64,000 nt of DNA from Penelope pileata (taxonomy: Eukaryota; Chordata; Aves; Galliformes; Cracidae): contig WBMW01001713.1 in the NCBI GenBank assembly GCA_013396635.1, positions 1,804,289 through 1,868,288 of the forward strand, in the 5' to 3' direction. The notes under the pieces were generated by a model, which searched no databases, was not told where the DNA came from, and worked only from the letters and a program-made list of their open reading frames with translations. The position numbers and the translations under genes were made by a program. Positions 48,201-61,813 of the stretch are shown here, piece after piece (positions within the stretch are counted from its first letter, which is position 1; the number at the start of each line of letters is the position of its first letter).

Positions 48201-51200
48201 ACACAGCTTTCATCCAAGAGGCATTGCCAAATGCTTTACAAGTAATACAGAAAAAGAGAAGTCTTTTCTGGCACCTATTGCATTAGTCAACACAGAGCAA
48301 CCAGCCTACCCTAGTGCGTGAATTACGGAACCTTATTTGTTAGGACGTGTGAATCTTTCTGCTGTCAAACAAACAAACATAAAAAGCAGCCAACTTGACC
48401 TGCTGCAAATTTCACAAATTTGACTCAGTTTTTGCAAAAATGACCACTGGGGTTGAGCTATATGAATGGCCACGATTTAGTCATCTATATTTCTCCTGAA
48501 TGTGGTGGCTCCCACGGTGTGCATTTTTCCAAAGGCACCACACAAGTGAAGTGTTCAGAGGAGAGGGGCACCTGTAAGACATCCCCTCACCTGGAAGGGC
48601 TGGGATGTGTGTCCTCCAGAAACGTGTTTCTGTGACAGCCAGTTGGTATGCCTGTCGGACTTGGTGGAGAGTTAAAATTGTTACACTTTCTCTAGAGCTG
48701 CTCTTCTGTAGCAGATGGCAAAATGACTTCCTTGTCTTCTCCATTTGAATTCAGGAAGATCAGTGACGTGGTTCCAAGGGTGCTTTGTGCCATGGTGAGG
48801 TTCAGCTCTTGTGGGATCTGCTGTCTCCCTTTCAGAGGAGCCTTGCCTTGCTCCATCCACTTGCCCACAGCTGCTCCTCCACTGAGTGCGCAGCAAAGCT
48901 GCCACGGGGCAGTCACACGAGGTCAGTCGTGATAGTGAAGCCCCTGAGTCTTTCCTGACTTTTCTGTTTTCTGCACCATCCTTCTGCTCTCTCCCCTTTT
49001 TTTTTTTTTCCCCCAAGGTTGGCTTGGTACTGCATCATTTCAGATGGATGAGATTGAGTGAAATCCTGCTTCAGATTTGATGATCTTCCCTCTGTTTTGT
49101 GTTAACACTGAGAATTTGTTTCTGTTTTGTTTGTGGCTGAGGCTTTTTCCTCCCACCCCCTGCCTGAGATCGTTCAAGAAATGCTGAACAGAGTGCTTAA
49201 TGATTTCCAGTGTTTTCTCTTGACATTTTAGTCCAGGAGAATGAGCAATGCCTCCGCTGGGGACTTCCCTGGCAGATCCACGTCTGAACAGCCAGGGCAG
49301 GCTTCCAAGAACATTAAATTCCAGCTGCTTTTCCATCCAAGGCAAGGTTAGTTTAGTATCCCCCTTCTTCCTTGTGTCTTTACAGCAGGAGATATCCTAG
49401 CCAACGTATTCGTCATGTTTCTCAGCCTCCCTGCTGCTTGATTTATGCAGAGAGGACTGGGGAGAGAGATTCCAGAGCTCTGTGCTGAGTGTGAACTACC
49501 TGCAGGTGTGCAGCAGGGTGCTGCAGCCTGGCACAACCCAGTCCATGCATACCCAGCTGTGCCAGCTGGTCCCCACGCGTGGCAGCACTGAGACTGTTCC
49601 GGTCCCACGGGTGAATCCTGCGAAATGCCCATGGCATGCATGGGAGCAGCATGGAGAGAAGCAGGGGAGGAAGGGATGCTGAGATGGAGTTTCTAAACAT
49701 GCATCTGATGCTACTCCCCTTGCTTAGGAGAAGCAACAGCGAAGCCCTTCACCATGCTGCTGAACTGTAGATAACTGTATGTAAAGCTTAAAAAAAAATC
49801 ACATTATCTTTTCATAATGTTCCCCGTTATTTTCCTGTGTTTGTGCAGTTAATGCACTGACTGTGAGGTGAAGCAAGTGACTTATGCCTGTTTTTTTTTT
49901 TTAAGATTGGTTATGCATATTTGGTGCCTGGCTTAACACTCGAAGGGACGTAACTTTCAGTGGTACAACGGACCGCTTGAGTCTCTCTTGTCAACTGGGA
50001 GTTTGAGTATGCAGCGCGTTTGGAAATTCAGCCCATCCTGCCCTAGCAACTGGCAAGGGAGAAATCCAAATCTATCAGTTGCTATTTCAGCCTGTGACTT
50101 CTGCTTGCCTTTGTCCCCTCCGAGCATGGTAAGACATAGCTTGTGTGCTCCTTCAAAGCTGGCTTCGGGTGTGCAGCTGCGTGATGAAAGGCTCCGCAGT
50201 GTTTTCAGAAACCCAAAAGGTAGCCAGTCTCCAGCTGGTAAAATTGTCATCGTTCATAGACTGATTGAACTACGGAAATTTACCCAAGTAGAGGATCAGG
50301 TCCAGTGTACACAGCTGGGAACCAAGCTGAGCTCAGTAACTATCTGTGCTTAGAGCTAAGCACCAGCCAGCCGGGTTCAGCAGAGTTTTCTCCTCAGTAG
50401 CAGCACGCTCATCAATGTCCTCTTGTTCACTTGGGTCCGTGCTGTCTCCCATTGCTCTGTCCCTTGTCCCCTCTTCTCCTTTCCCTTCAAACTAGGCCGT
50501 GTCTCACTGACACCAAAAGAGCAAGTCATAATAGATGAAAAGTGATCAATTTTTATGATGTGTCAGAGGAAAACATTACTGCCCTTATACCTTGACCTCC
50601 TCCAAGAGTGGCTATCACATGCCCTGTCCTTGTTTGTGAAACGAGCGCAAGCTGTGTTTGCTATGAGCTCAGTAGAGAATAGAAATAGACATTTAGGGTG
50701 ATTATTCCTTGTTGACAACACTGTTGTAGGCAAGAAAACTTAAAGGAATTTTTGCTTAGATCTTTTATTTTTCTCTGACTTTGTGATCATCATTTTTCCT
50801 GAAGCCTGTCCAAGGATCTGTATGAAGACCCAAACCTCCAATATGCTTTAAAGTCAATCTTTCTTTGCCCCTGTGTATTCAGCTAGCGTGGTAAGATGTT
50901 TTGTTTTTCTTTCTTTTCCAGAGTCTATGAGATCATTCAAGTATGGAGACTTGGCAGCTTCTGTGTACGCACAAAGACGGCTGTTTGAGTTTCAGACGGA
51001 GTGTCTTTCTGGCTAAGGGTAAATTATTTGGTGTGTTAGGTGAGGATTTGCTGCTTTATCTGGCCTGAATAAGGTTGGTTTATTATCAGCATCCCATCAT
51101 GATTTACACTGGATTGCAATTTTCTGTCTTTTGGAGTTTTCCATGTTTTACTACATTAAAGCAAAGGCATTTCTTTTAAACAATTTGGTGATAGGAAGGG

Positions 51201-52398
51201 TGGTAGTAGCTAGTTGATAGGGTTGGAAGGCCAAGAAAAGAGTGCAAAAACAAAATATACAGGCGAAAATAAAAAATGGTGGGACCAGAAAAACGAGATG
51301 AATGTTGCCTTGGGCTTAATTGTAAACTTACAGACTGTGTACAGACAGCTGAACAGCAACTCTAAACAGTGGAGCCTCTGGGAAAGGCGAATAGGGATTT
51401 TTTTAAGTAGGCGTTATTCTTGCTGAAGATGAGATTTATAAGATTTAGTTCAAAAAAATAAATTGTTAGGGCTTCTTAAATTCAGTTTTGGCATCTTAAA
51501 TACCTTGCAACTTAGTGCAGCAGAAATATTTAAAAAAGCTGGAGCGATAGTTGTGGTTATTGCCAGCTCAGAAGGCGGGTTCCTTTCATGAACACAAGTG
51601 TCGAAGTCTGCTTTGACTTCAGTTCACAGAGACCCACTGCCTGGACTGTGCTAGTTGCCAGGGTCAGGTATACCATCTGCATCTGTGTAAAGGGTGAGTG
51701 CTCTGCCCTGGTGAGCTACAGGGAATGCTGAAGGAGACCATGAAACGAGCATTACAGCTTGATTTACAGCGTCTGGACCCCACTTAAAATAGCTTTACAA
51801 AAAGTAAAACATCTGTACGTTCAAGCCTGAGAAGACTGATAGAATTTAATTTGCTTCTAAATCCTGTGGCATAGATGAAGTGTACACCACCTCTCTTTTT
51901 TCATTTTTAAGTTCCTCTTGCGGCTAGTCCATCTTTGTCAACATCAGTGATGCTATGAAATACAGCTGCCCTGGTTTTGGCCCCTTTATTTGCACACGCT
52001 GTAGATGAATGCCAGCAGGTATCTGCCTATATTTCTTAAATTGGCAAGTTGCTTTGTCTTTCAGAGAGTACATGTGCCATTCACAGTGCAAGTGTGAGCT
52101 TTCTTTTTGGACAGTGCTTGAGAAATGCTGAAAGCGTGAGGGTATGGTATATACGTATAGTTTCCACATCTTGTTCCATCTTTCACGTCGGAGGAGTCAA
52201 GAAACCAAGATGTTACTGTTAATCACAGGTTGGAATGCATTGTTAAAGCCATGTGCGTACCAAAAAAAAGCTGTTCATCCTTTGGCCTTGTTTCAAACCA
52301 GAAAACAAAGAAGCCTGTGTGAGCCTTCTGCCTTCACCTAGAGAGGCCTGTGGAGCGGACTTGAAACAAAGGCAGGAAACATTCTTGAAGAGGAGGAA

Positions 52399-52870
52399 CA
52401 GAATCATAGAATCACAGAATGGTTGGGTCGGAGGGGACCTTAAAGCCCACCCAGTTCCCAACCACTGCCATGAGCAGGTTTGCCACTCACTAGACCAGTT
52501 GCCCAAAGCTGCCAGGGCCTCACCATCCTCGTAGCAAAGAGTTTCTTCCTTATATCTAACCTAAATCTACCCTCTTCTAGTTTAAAGCCACTAACCATTG
52601 TCCTGTCCCTATGTGCCCTTGTAAAAAGTCCCTTCCCAGCTTTCCTGCAAGCCCCTTCTAGGTACTGGAAGGCTGCAGTGAGGTCTCCCTGGAATCTTCT
52701 CTTCTCCAGGCTGAACACCCCCAGCTCCCTCAGCCTTTCTTTGTAGGAGAGGTGCTCCAGCCCTCTGAGTGTGCTCGTGTCCCTCTCTGGACTCGTTTCA
52801 ACAGGTTTGTGTCCTTCTTATGCTGGAAGGCCCAGAGCTGAACACAATATTCCAGGTAAGGTCTCATGAG
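52399..52870 (-). mobile_element. CR1 LINE 3' fragment with terminal octamers
   Basis: The plus strand opens with GAATCATAGAATCACAGAATG, the reverse complement of the CR1 terminal octamer repeat, then GGTTGGGTCGGAGGGGACCT. The minus strand encodes FSLEKRRFQGDLTAAFQYLE and later GFKLEEGRFRLDIRKKLF, the CR1 RT C-terminal tail. It continues to about 52870 (CTGAACACAATATTCCAGG). It is 5'-truncated and frame-broken, and retains the 3' terminus better than the other copies here. Confidence 0.93.
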
Positions 52871-55800
52871 AACAGAAATAGAACTGAGTAGAAATATGAA
52901 TATCTGAATAGAAAAACATCCAGGTTAAGTTTATTAAAGAAAAAAGGTTTTGTGATCATCTTTCACAGCAGGGTGGGGTTCTCAATTGCGTGTTGGTCAA
53001 CCAAAGGGTCCTGCCCCTGGTTCCTGTTTAGTCTCCAAGGCCTTGTGCTGGCAGGGCAGAACCAGAACGAGGTGCTACTGAGCTGAGAGCCCTTGGTTCT
53101 GGGTTACTGGGAGCCCTGAAGGTCAAGGCTAGGATTTTGATTTCTGTTTGCACACTGTTGTGATAAAGTGTGAGAGTGCGATCTTGGCCTGCCTTTGTCA
53201 GGAGCTCTAGCTGCTGCCTTGTGTTAGCAGCTGAAATTTCTTCAGCATTTGTGTGGATTAATTTCCAGCATTCAGTACATTGCAATTAAGTCAACATTGG
53301 AAGCTGTAAGATGAAAGATGAGTGGGAGGGGAAAGAAAAATAGAGCAATAACCAAAGATTGCTGCCAATAAGAACTAAAGCAACAACACCAAACGATTGG
53401 CAAAGTACCCTGTGGCTTCTTTGATAGTCCCTCATCACAAGCAATAAAACACCTCTGAGTTGTTCCTCGCCTACTGGCTGTAAATCCTGATGTGAAGCTG
53501 CCTGTGTTCCCGGAGTGCTGGGGACCTCACAAAGCCTCTGCTCTCCTGCAGTGCAGCCACTGGACACGCGGGGCAGACAGAGGAGCCAAAACGACCATGG
53601 GAGGAGTGGCAATGGCTGAATTCCTCACTCTCCACCAGGGATGCTCCTGTGAGTTCTTGGAAGCAGAGAGGGCAGCTAGCAGCTCCCCTGGAAGCACCCA
53701 GCTCCTGGTTTTCTTTGTTTCTCACAGCCAAAGGGGCAGCAGTCACCTTCCCCCTGGACAGAGCACATGGCAGCCGTGTCCTCATGGCTGCAGACGCTGG
53801 GGCTGAGGGTAAGGAAGGAGAACAGAGAGCCCAAGAGAAGGGTGAAGCTGGCAAAGGCAGGAAAGAATGTTTGTGTAGTTAGCAAAGAATGTGGCCCGAG
53901 AAGGGGAGGCTTCAGTGTTGTGTTCTCTCGCCTGAATGCAAAGCCTATAGGCCGTATTTTAAAACAAAACACTAACACATTCAGTGTTTCTTACTCTTGC
54001 TCCAAATCACTGCAGCTGTGGTATGCATGAAGCTGTTACTGTTGTGTCTCTTTTAATGCGCTTTAAAATGTGCCTGGAGGTTTGGGGAATTTCTTATTCC
54101 ATTTTTTATTTGTATTTTTTTTTTTTTTAATTCCTGCTGAAACGCCGCGCTGTTTATATTTAAGCAAAACCTCCAGCAGGAATGAATAAAATCAAAGAGC
54201 ATCAGGACCTTGAAAGGCAGATTGGCGACGGACAGATACGGGCGGCTGAAGGAACCTTTTCACAAGGAGAAGGGGTAGGCAGGGGTTGGGGAACAGAGCA
54301 GCCCCTTTCCTTATCACTGTGCCCTCCCTTTCCCCTGCCATCTCTCCTGCCCCAAAGCTCTCTCCTCTGCCTGAAGTGCGTAGCAAATCCAGGCTGGCAG
54401 CAGCAGTTCCAGCAGCACGGAGAAGCCAGGCTTGCTCAGGGGGAGCCCGTCCAGCCCCTTGGCTGCTCGCTCCCTGTCACTCTCCAAGAGCAGCAGTGCT
54501 GTCTCGCGCTTGGAGAAGCTGCTCCTTCTGTTTTCCAGTGGAATATCTGATGAGATTTCAGTTTCCACACTAGAATGCTCTTTAATTCGAGTGCAGCTTT
54601 TAGCAGCCTGTTTTCACTCTGGAATGTGAATCAGTTCTGAGGGCTTTTTCCTTTGTTCAACTCCCTGGGTCAAGTGATGACCCGGTGTTGCTTCGTTGGC
54701 CAGAGAAATCACTTTGGCTGCAAGTGCATGGGGTTCTGTAGGATTTCCTACCTTTATACAGGAGAGAATCCAACAAAATAAGGCTCTTTTCTTGCTATGC
54801 CTCTGTATGCCCTTCTGTTCCAAAAAAAAATAACCAAAACAAAACTCTTCAAGCCATGCTCCATGGCACTGCTGCTGCTGACTGTTCTGTGTTTTTCTGA
54901 TGGGAACACTGTGGAAAAAGAAGCTTGTTCAGAAGGCGAAGCAGCTGGCAAAGGTGGAATAAGAAGTTTGTGTTTTGTTTTTCATCCTTGAATTGTACAG
55001 CGAAGACTCGTGTGAATTCTGGCAACACAGAAATGTTAGGGCTGGGTTTTCTTGGTTTGGGGGTTTTTTTTTAGGGCTGTGTGACTGTGTAAGACCCTAG
55101 GTTTTCCTGCCTCTTCGATCCTAGAGATCTGGAGCCCTGGCTATGTGAGGGAACTCTGTAAAGCCCTCCAGCTGGTGTTACCTCCCGGTTAGCTGAGCTG
55201 TTAGCATTAGCCGCAGCGGGGAGTCTGGGCTTCGATGGGGCCATTGGTTTCTGGCATGTGTTTACCATCTTGTCAGCTACTTCTAACTGATTGTAGGAAA
55301 AACACTGGAAGCTGCTAGGGCCTTTTTTTATTAAGGTCATCTGCTGGTGTTGATGGGCCAAGTGATTTTTGCAACAGTAGGCATTTCATTCTCCTGACAT
55401 TCTCTGTGTTTCAAACAGCATATATGCATGATTTAGTGACCTGGTCCTTAATTCAGGGGCTGGGAAGCTGTCCCTTCACTTCTTTGGTTTGCAAAGCAAA
55501 AAAAACCTTCCTGCAGGACAGTAACTATCACTAGTTCTGCTGGTAAGAGTTTAGGTAGGAAAGGAGCTGTCTTGATACTCTGCACGGCAGACAGTGACTG
55601 CACAGGTCTCCTATCCTTCCTGCCTCTCCCAGCTCCAGTCTTTCCCCACTGTCATTGCTACATCAAACCCTGCCCTGGTTTTTAAAGTGGGAAACACAGA
55701 ACACAGCAGTGCCCTCCAAAAAACATTCACATACCCCTTCCCCACCCACCCAAAAAAAAGAGGGGGGATGGAAACACAAAACTCATGTACCTTCAGCACA

Positions 55801-58800
55801 CTACATGTCTGCCATATTCTGCTCCCGTTCCAGGCCAAGCTAAAATTATCCTTCTGAAGCCTTTCCTAGACAAGCTGTTGTTACATGACTCTTTTGGACG
55901 AACACCAAGCCGTTCCCCAAAGCCCGTCTTCCAGGAACGGCTCAGTGCTGGCTTTCAGGCAGGTGCACGGACCCGCGGCAGCAGGCACCATCCTTAGCCC
56001 ATCCTTGCAGCCTGCCTGCAAAATGGCAGCCTGTTGGGTGGTGGACATCTCTCCATGCTACAAGGCCAACCACAGCCAGAGTCGGTTCTTGGAATCTTCG
56101 CCGTGGTATTTGCATCTCGTAGCTTCGGCTGATGTTGTGCTGCTTGTAAAAACACTGAGGATCTACACAGAAATGCTTCTTTCTCTCATCTTTAAAGGCA
56201 GCTTTAGCCTGCAATATTTGTTATCATCTTAGAAATTTATGGGTATTTGTCGCAATTACTGTTTGCATTTTCAGTTTCAGATGAGCTCGTTGTTGTTCCC
56301 TCATCTTTTTCAAATGGCAAACCAAGCTAAGTGCTCTCTTACAAGGAATTTATGATTCCAGGGAGCGGTGAGACGGGATGCAGTGACCCAGGGTAGCTCC
56401 TCCAGGCCTTGTTCTGTCTTGTATTTAAGTGAAGAATAATCATTATCCAAATGTCCTGGGTTTTTGTGTTTTTATTTTTTGTAAACCCTGAGCTGGCTTC
56501 ATTAGTAAACCAGAGACTGCAACAGAATGCATTTCTAGGCAAAGTTTAGTTGCTTTTGATATTGGGTTCTCAGTCTTCCCTTTCTAGATAATTAGAAAAC
56601 TCTTACAGTCCTCCAAATTAGGCAGACTGTGCAAGTAATGGGCTGGTTTGTCCTGTGTCAGAATATCTTTTCTCTGAGTGCTGTTTGCTGTCTGGATTGC
56701 TGACCATGAAATTCAACAAGATGTGTCCATTCTGCTTCTACGTTCACGTCAATGTTGAAGGTAATGTATGTATCCAAACAGCTGTTTTTGCTGGCCTGAA
56801 GCTCTAAGCTGCCAGGAAAGTTTCCTACTGATTTTAACTCTTGCAGGCTTTGGGGTTTGGTTATTTCAAGAGTTCTTATTCAGTTGGATTTGTGGACAAT
56901 TTTTTTTCTCCAAGACTGGAGAGGAGAAAAAAATACATATATCCCGGAGCTTCTTTTTTAGCTAGAGCAGCAAAACCAAGTGGGAACGTCTGGCTTATTT
57001 CAGAACTGCACTAACGTGGACCTCCCTGGTGAAAGCAGCAGTGATGTCATGGGCAGAGGGGATCAGAGCGTGCTCCTGCTAATGCAGCACAGCCCAGAGG
57101 TGGAGAATGGGGCAGTGCTCTGTAACAAGGCAAAGGTCTACCTGAGGCTGACTCGAACCATTTGGTTACTTGTTTTAATGTAAATGTGTGTGTGTGCTTG
57201 AAGAACTGTTTTTTCAGGCTCTTAACAATAATTTTTAAAGGGAATTTTGGCTTCTTGCAAATTTCTTTTTTAAGCCTTAGTGAGCTCCCTTCGTTTTTTT
57301 GCTGCAGGAGGCAAAGCTTTGGCCGTGGGCTTGCTTGGAAGCTTTGTGCTTTACTTTGTGTTTATAGACTTTCAGTGGATCAACAGCAAAAAAGGCAAAA
57401 GCAGTAATGTCTGACCTCCCAAAGGTGGTGATGTCTTTTTTCCTTCCTCTTTGTCCTTGGCTTTTCATGGTGAAGAAGCAGTGAAACGTTCAGCATTTGT
57501 TTCCAGGTGATCTGTTCTTTTTCACCCTTCTCCTTCGCTCCCTTGAGAAGGAGCCCCCCACCATCCTTTGAGATGTCAGGAATTTTAGGGTAAGATTTAT
57601 GCAGCAGCATAAAAAGGCATCAGACCGTGTAGTGGGGGTCGGACACATGGTAGCAGTGACGTACACCCCTGTAAAGCAGCTTCCCTGCAAACACTCGAGC
57701 ACATTGTGGGAAACCTTTCCTAAGCAGAGTGCTTAACGATGCACCCCGTGCTCTGATCTTGTTGGGTCTGCGCCGTGCAAAACATGCATGGGAACAAACA
57801 AATGCTGTTTTCCTTTCCCAAAACAAGTTAAATGCATTTCTGTGTGGAAACAAGATTCAAGTCCTCGTTTTCTTTCCCTCTTGGCTCTCCTACTTTAGCT
57901 GTTGAGAATAGCAGCTCCTCAGGTCTCTGCTAATGTAGTCTTCACCTCAAATAGGGATTCTAAAATATTTAAGCATCTCTCTCATGAGGCTTCTTGTTTC
58001 CTATTTGTTTCTTGTTGCTAAGCGATGCGTTTATACCCCCAAACTTAAAATTTACAGCTCTCAAATTGTCCCTCAGCCTTATTCTCCAACCCTCACATCT
58101 GTAATGGGTTTTCCATCTGCCAGTTTTCCCAGGTCGCCCCATCCATCCTCAAGTCTGCGGAGGAAAAAGCCTTGTGGTGGAGGGTGTTTTTCCCCTTTTT
58201 TTAGCCTCCATCTGTAATTAATTTTCTTGCAAAGCCACATCTGTCTGTATGGGGCAGGGGAAGTGGGGAAGGGGAGGTAAAAAGTGAAGTCACTCTCTCC
58301 CTTTCCCAGTAAAACGCGGGGTTTGGCAAGTGCGGTTGTAGTTCCTCGGGGCGTTTGAGCCTTTCCCTTCCATCCTCCAGCCCTCGCCGTCCCCCTCCTC
58401 CAGCCAAACATCTCTGCAGAAAGGTGCAGTGCTGCCCTTGCTCAGCTGGTAGCTCTCCATGCAGAGCCTGTGGCTTTGGTCTGTGCTGCAGCCCACATCT
58501 GACACTGCAGGGTGTTTCTGCTCCTGGGGTTGCTGCAAAAGCTGCTGGCATCGTCTGGAAAACTTCCTTCTGTCAATATTTGAATTTTCAAAGCTGTGCT
58601 AAATAGCTGCCATGATGTTTCTCTTTTAAAGGCTAAGAAATAGCTACAGTGGTCCCAGTCAATATTCCTGCTCTAGCATCACTTAGTGCAGCTGTTCCAA
58701 AAATGTTAATGTTCTGCAGACCACCGGGTAGCTTCAAACAAGAGCGGGGCTTGCTGTGAGGCTGGTGGCCTGCCTGGTGCCCTGCTCTGCTGCAGCGAGG

Positions 58801-58861
58801 GGAAGGAGGAGGAGAAAGAACAGCTGTCTTGGCCCAGCCACGGTGAACCCATAGCACAGTG
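52871..58861. other. Intergenic spacer, second part
   Basis: A more GC-rich stretch with many overlapping short frames (for example 53471-53854, 54182-54550) on both strands. These reflect GC content rather than genes, since none has a recognisable domain or conserved splice context. A 14-base T run lies at 54115-54128. No repeat body recognised. Confidence 0.55.
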
Positions 58862-59003
58862 TCTTGGTGAAGGTCTGTAAGATGCTCTCGTCTTCTGGAA
58901 TTTCTTTAGGGCACGTGATCTTCCTTGTTTTCCCTTGAGAGTTGTCAGTGAAAGAGATGTCACAGAGTGGCTTGGGTTGGAAGGGACCTCAAAGACCATC
59001 CAG
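58862..59003. repeat. Direct duplication, copy 1 (142 bp)
   Basis: Matches 59087-59228 base for base without gaps at an offset of 225, with mismatches near the two outer ends of the first third (CTCGTCTTCT versus CTCTTCTTCC), one in CTTCCTTGTT versus CTTCCTCGTT, and the first base. About 100 bp is non-CR1 flank, including GGGCACGTGATC, and the last 45 bp is a CR1 3' end. The window's only N follows directly. Confidence 0.92.
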
Positions 59004-59086
59004 NTGGACACAATACTCCAGGTGAGGTCTCACGAGAGCAGAGTAGAGGGGCAGAATCACCTCCCTCGCCCTGTTGGCCACACTTC
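58959..59086 (-). mobile_element. CR1 LINE 3' end joined to an internal CR1 piece across an N
   Basis: TCACAGAGTGGCTTGGGTTG through CAAAGACCATCCAG is the CR1 3' end in reverse. After the N at 59004 the sequence TGGACACAATACTCCAGG to CCTGTTGGCCACACTTC is CR1 from several hundred bases further 5'. The intervening CR1 part is missing, either by deletion or by assembly collapse. Confidence 0.88.
59004..59004. other. Ambiguous base (N)
   Basis: The only unresolved base in the window. It sits exactly where copy 1 of the duplication ends and the CR1 sequence jumps. Confidence 0.99.
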
Positions 59087-59228
59087 TCTTGGTGAAGGTC
59101 TGTAAGATGCTCTCTTCTTCCGGAATTTCTTTAGGGCACGTGATCTTCCTCGTTTTCCCTTGAGAGTTGTCAGTGAAAGAGATGTCACAGAGTGGCTTGG
59201 GTTGGAAGGGACCTCAAAGACCATCCAG
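59087..59228. repeat. Direct duplication, copy 2 (142 bp)
   Basis: Second copy of the 58862-59003 block. It continues a few bases further into CR1 (TTCCAACCC) before turning into unrelated sequence. Confidence 0.92.
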
Positions 59229-59237
59229 TTCCAACCC
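59186..59237 (-). mobile_element. CR1 LINE 3' tip, second copy in duplication
   Basis: CACAGAGTGGCTTGGGTTGG through CATCCAGTTCCAACCC is the reverse of the CR1 3' end. It shares its left flank with the copy at 58959, so it arose by duplication of the locus rather than by a second insertion. Confidence 0.87.
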
Positions 59238-61813
59238 TATGTCCTTCTCTTCTGCCTCTGGAAACAGCTGGCAGAGGCCCCAGAGCCTGGCCACCTATTC
59301 TTACCCTGTTGCATCACCTGCCACCATCACATTCCAGCTCCTCCAGCTTCCGATTGAAAAAGCAGCCATAGTTCAGCAGAGGCAGCGGTCACCCTATAGA
59401 AAAGTCCCTGAAATGAACTATAGCAAGGAAGGTTGGCCGCTGAGGAGGAGCACAAAAGCCTTGAACTCAGTGCGAAATCAGACCCCCAGATATCTTTGGA
59501 CACCTGGGTTTTCATCTCGGTGTTACCCTGAGAGTTTGAGCTGTGTTAGAGTTTGAACACCACTGCTGTCAGCAGGGCTGACCTGAGTGCCCAGCACCTT
59601 GTCCCTACTGCCACAAGCGTTGTGCAGCCAGTTGGTGAATTAGATGGGATAATTAATCTGGGTTAACCATATGCTTCCTTTCTTGGCCAGAGTATTTCTG
59701 ACCAAGGTTCAGTTCTGCAATTCACTGTACAGCAGCCTGTGAGGCTGTGTGATATTGGCACCACCCGGGGCTGGCATAGGGATGGGAGGATAAATGGTGA
59801 CGAGTGTGTGCAGGGGGAGCAGCTGAAGTTAATTCTGCCTAAAGACCCTGCTTGCTACCCTGCTGCTGAGCATCTGAGGCAGTGTGTGCTGTGCAGAGTG
59901 CAGCCTCTTTGATGCCTGTCCCTGCACAAGCTTTCTCCAGTATTGCTTTCAGGAAAAGCTCTTTGGGGTGTTGTCCTTAATGCTGGTAAGAAATGCCCTG
60001 GTGTAGAATAAAACAATAAAGAGCTGAAATGCTGACTAGTGAATAACTGTAGAAACTTCCTGGCCCAGGAATCATCTCTGCTGGACATACAACCAAGGCC
60101 TGCCTCTGGTAACTCTCCCGAAATTGCAGGTAGCTGGAGAGCTGTTGTATAAATACCTGGAGAGCAGGTAGGCTAAGCCTGTGGGAACTGAAGAAAGCCA
60201 CTGAGAATGGGAGCATTGGCTTGGAGTGCATCCTCGCAGAGCCCCTGCAGAGAAACCATGGCTGGGCTCGTGCATGGGCTGGTGGGAACAGCGTGTGCTG
60301 TGCCACACCTCTGCCACAGCTGCTGCAGTGCTGGGGACTCTGTGTCAGCAGAGCCATGCTGGTAAGGTGGCTGGAAAAATCATTTCTGGCAGGGGTCAAC
60401 TTCAGCAGCTTTGTTCTGCCTCAGATTCAGCCTTTCAAGTGGCTTTAAAGCACAGAATGGAACGCGATCTCTTCAAGCACTGGAGATGCTGATGTGGCTT
60501 TGTATCTGCCTGGGAAAGGACAGACAGCCTCGGGTGGGTGCAAAGGGAAGAGCTTTGGATGCCCTGCTGAAGGGGTATCACCCAGCAGGAGTCACATCCA
60601 CCAAACCATGAGCAGATCTGGAGTCGTGCCCCTTCTCAAGTCTCTGAAACCCTCGAGTTGTCCCCAGACCTCCATGACTACGTCCTTCTGGTCTCCCTGC
60701 TTTAAGAAATGCCACTGTCACACTCCCCATGGGAGGAAAGGGGGAGCGCAGTGCCACCAGGCTGTGGGGGCAGCAGCTCTCAGGAGCGGCTCCCAAAACT
60801 GAGGTGGTGAGGACATCAGTCTGATTCCAGCGTGAAATGACCCAAATTTGAAAAAACACTGACACCCTGTGGAGACCTGTGGAGGGACATTCTGCAGGTC
60901 TTACCAGTCCCTGCTGATGCTGTTGGGTTAGTGATTAAGTTCTTTCGTGCCCTACTTTTCATTGGAAAAAGTTCCTCCTAAAGTTTCATCTATAGTTTCA
61001 TCTGTAAATCAAAAAGAAAAAAAAATGTTTATATATTGGCAGTTGGAACCGGTTCATTTTTTAATCTTGTAGACAAAACCACAACAGTTCATTTGTTGAA
61101 AAGAGTGTTTCTCATTATTGAAGATCCAGAGACTGGACCTGTAATGGGTTGGGTTTCACAAAGGGTGCTCTGCACAGCTGGAAGGAATGGTTCCACGTGG
61201 AGGTGACATCAGTCTGCTAGCAATTTCCCTTCCACGGTCTGGGTTATTGTTTAAAAATGCAAGACAAAAAGGGCTGTCTGCTTGTAAGTGTGCATTATTA
61301 ACATGCAGAGCAACAGCTTTGTATTTTGCTCGCTCTTGCTGCAGGTCACATATTTGACTGTTTTTAAGACTCGTGCATTAGGAGTGGTGCTTAGAGATGG
61401 TTTATTGTGGGAGTTCTGACAGCACTTCTGAGCAGAGACTGTCTCAGTTAAAAGGAGATGCATTTAATCCCTTTTTACTCGAGTTGGGCACAGGATCCCC
61501 ATTTTCATGCGGGGCTAAAGATGAGGAATAAGAGGGTGCGTAGCGAGGAGCTCCTGGTGCTGCGAGGGCAGCCATGTGTAGCACAAGAGATGATGGCAGG
61601 GTGGGGATGCTTGCCTTTGTTGGATTCACTGAAACACAGGGAACCTGAATGCTCAAAGTGCGCTGTTCACCTTTAGATTTGTCCTGTATAATAGTTTTCC
61701 AGGATGATCCCGTGTTTAATTCTCTTATGTTTGCGTTGTCTGCAGAAGGGAAAACTGTTTGAGAGTAGACTGAGCGAGGACAGAATCCATGGTAGAAGCA
61801 AGTTAGTTTAGTC
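59238..61813. other. Intergenic spacer, third part
   Basis: GC-rich sequence without a recognised gene. Frames of up to 140 codons (59977-60399 minus, 59167-59556 plus) overlap on both strands and show no domain. A partial tandem of TATAGTTTCATC-like words lies near 60985. Nothing else recognised. Confidence 0.55.

Larger units (their letters stand above)
35756..52398. other. Intergenic spacer downstream of RALGPS2, first part
   Basis: No exon with convincing similarity and splice sites was found. Contents seen: T-run 35811-35824, T/A-rich (ATTT)-type tract 37027-37070, (ATTT)4 at 42505-42522, a 9-bp-stem inverted repeat at 45261-45290, and a probable MIR core at 44887-44930. Several 100-164-codon frames (40772, 43581, 47633, 47652) lack features of genes and are treated as chance. 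Confidence 0.6.

Noticed and set aside
58290..58560. Possible CpG island/promoter in the GC-rich stretch
   Set aside because: CpG dinucleotides are present but not dense over 200 bp, and no first exon follows.
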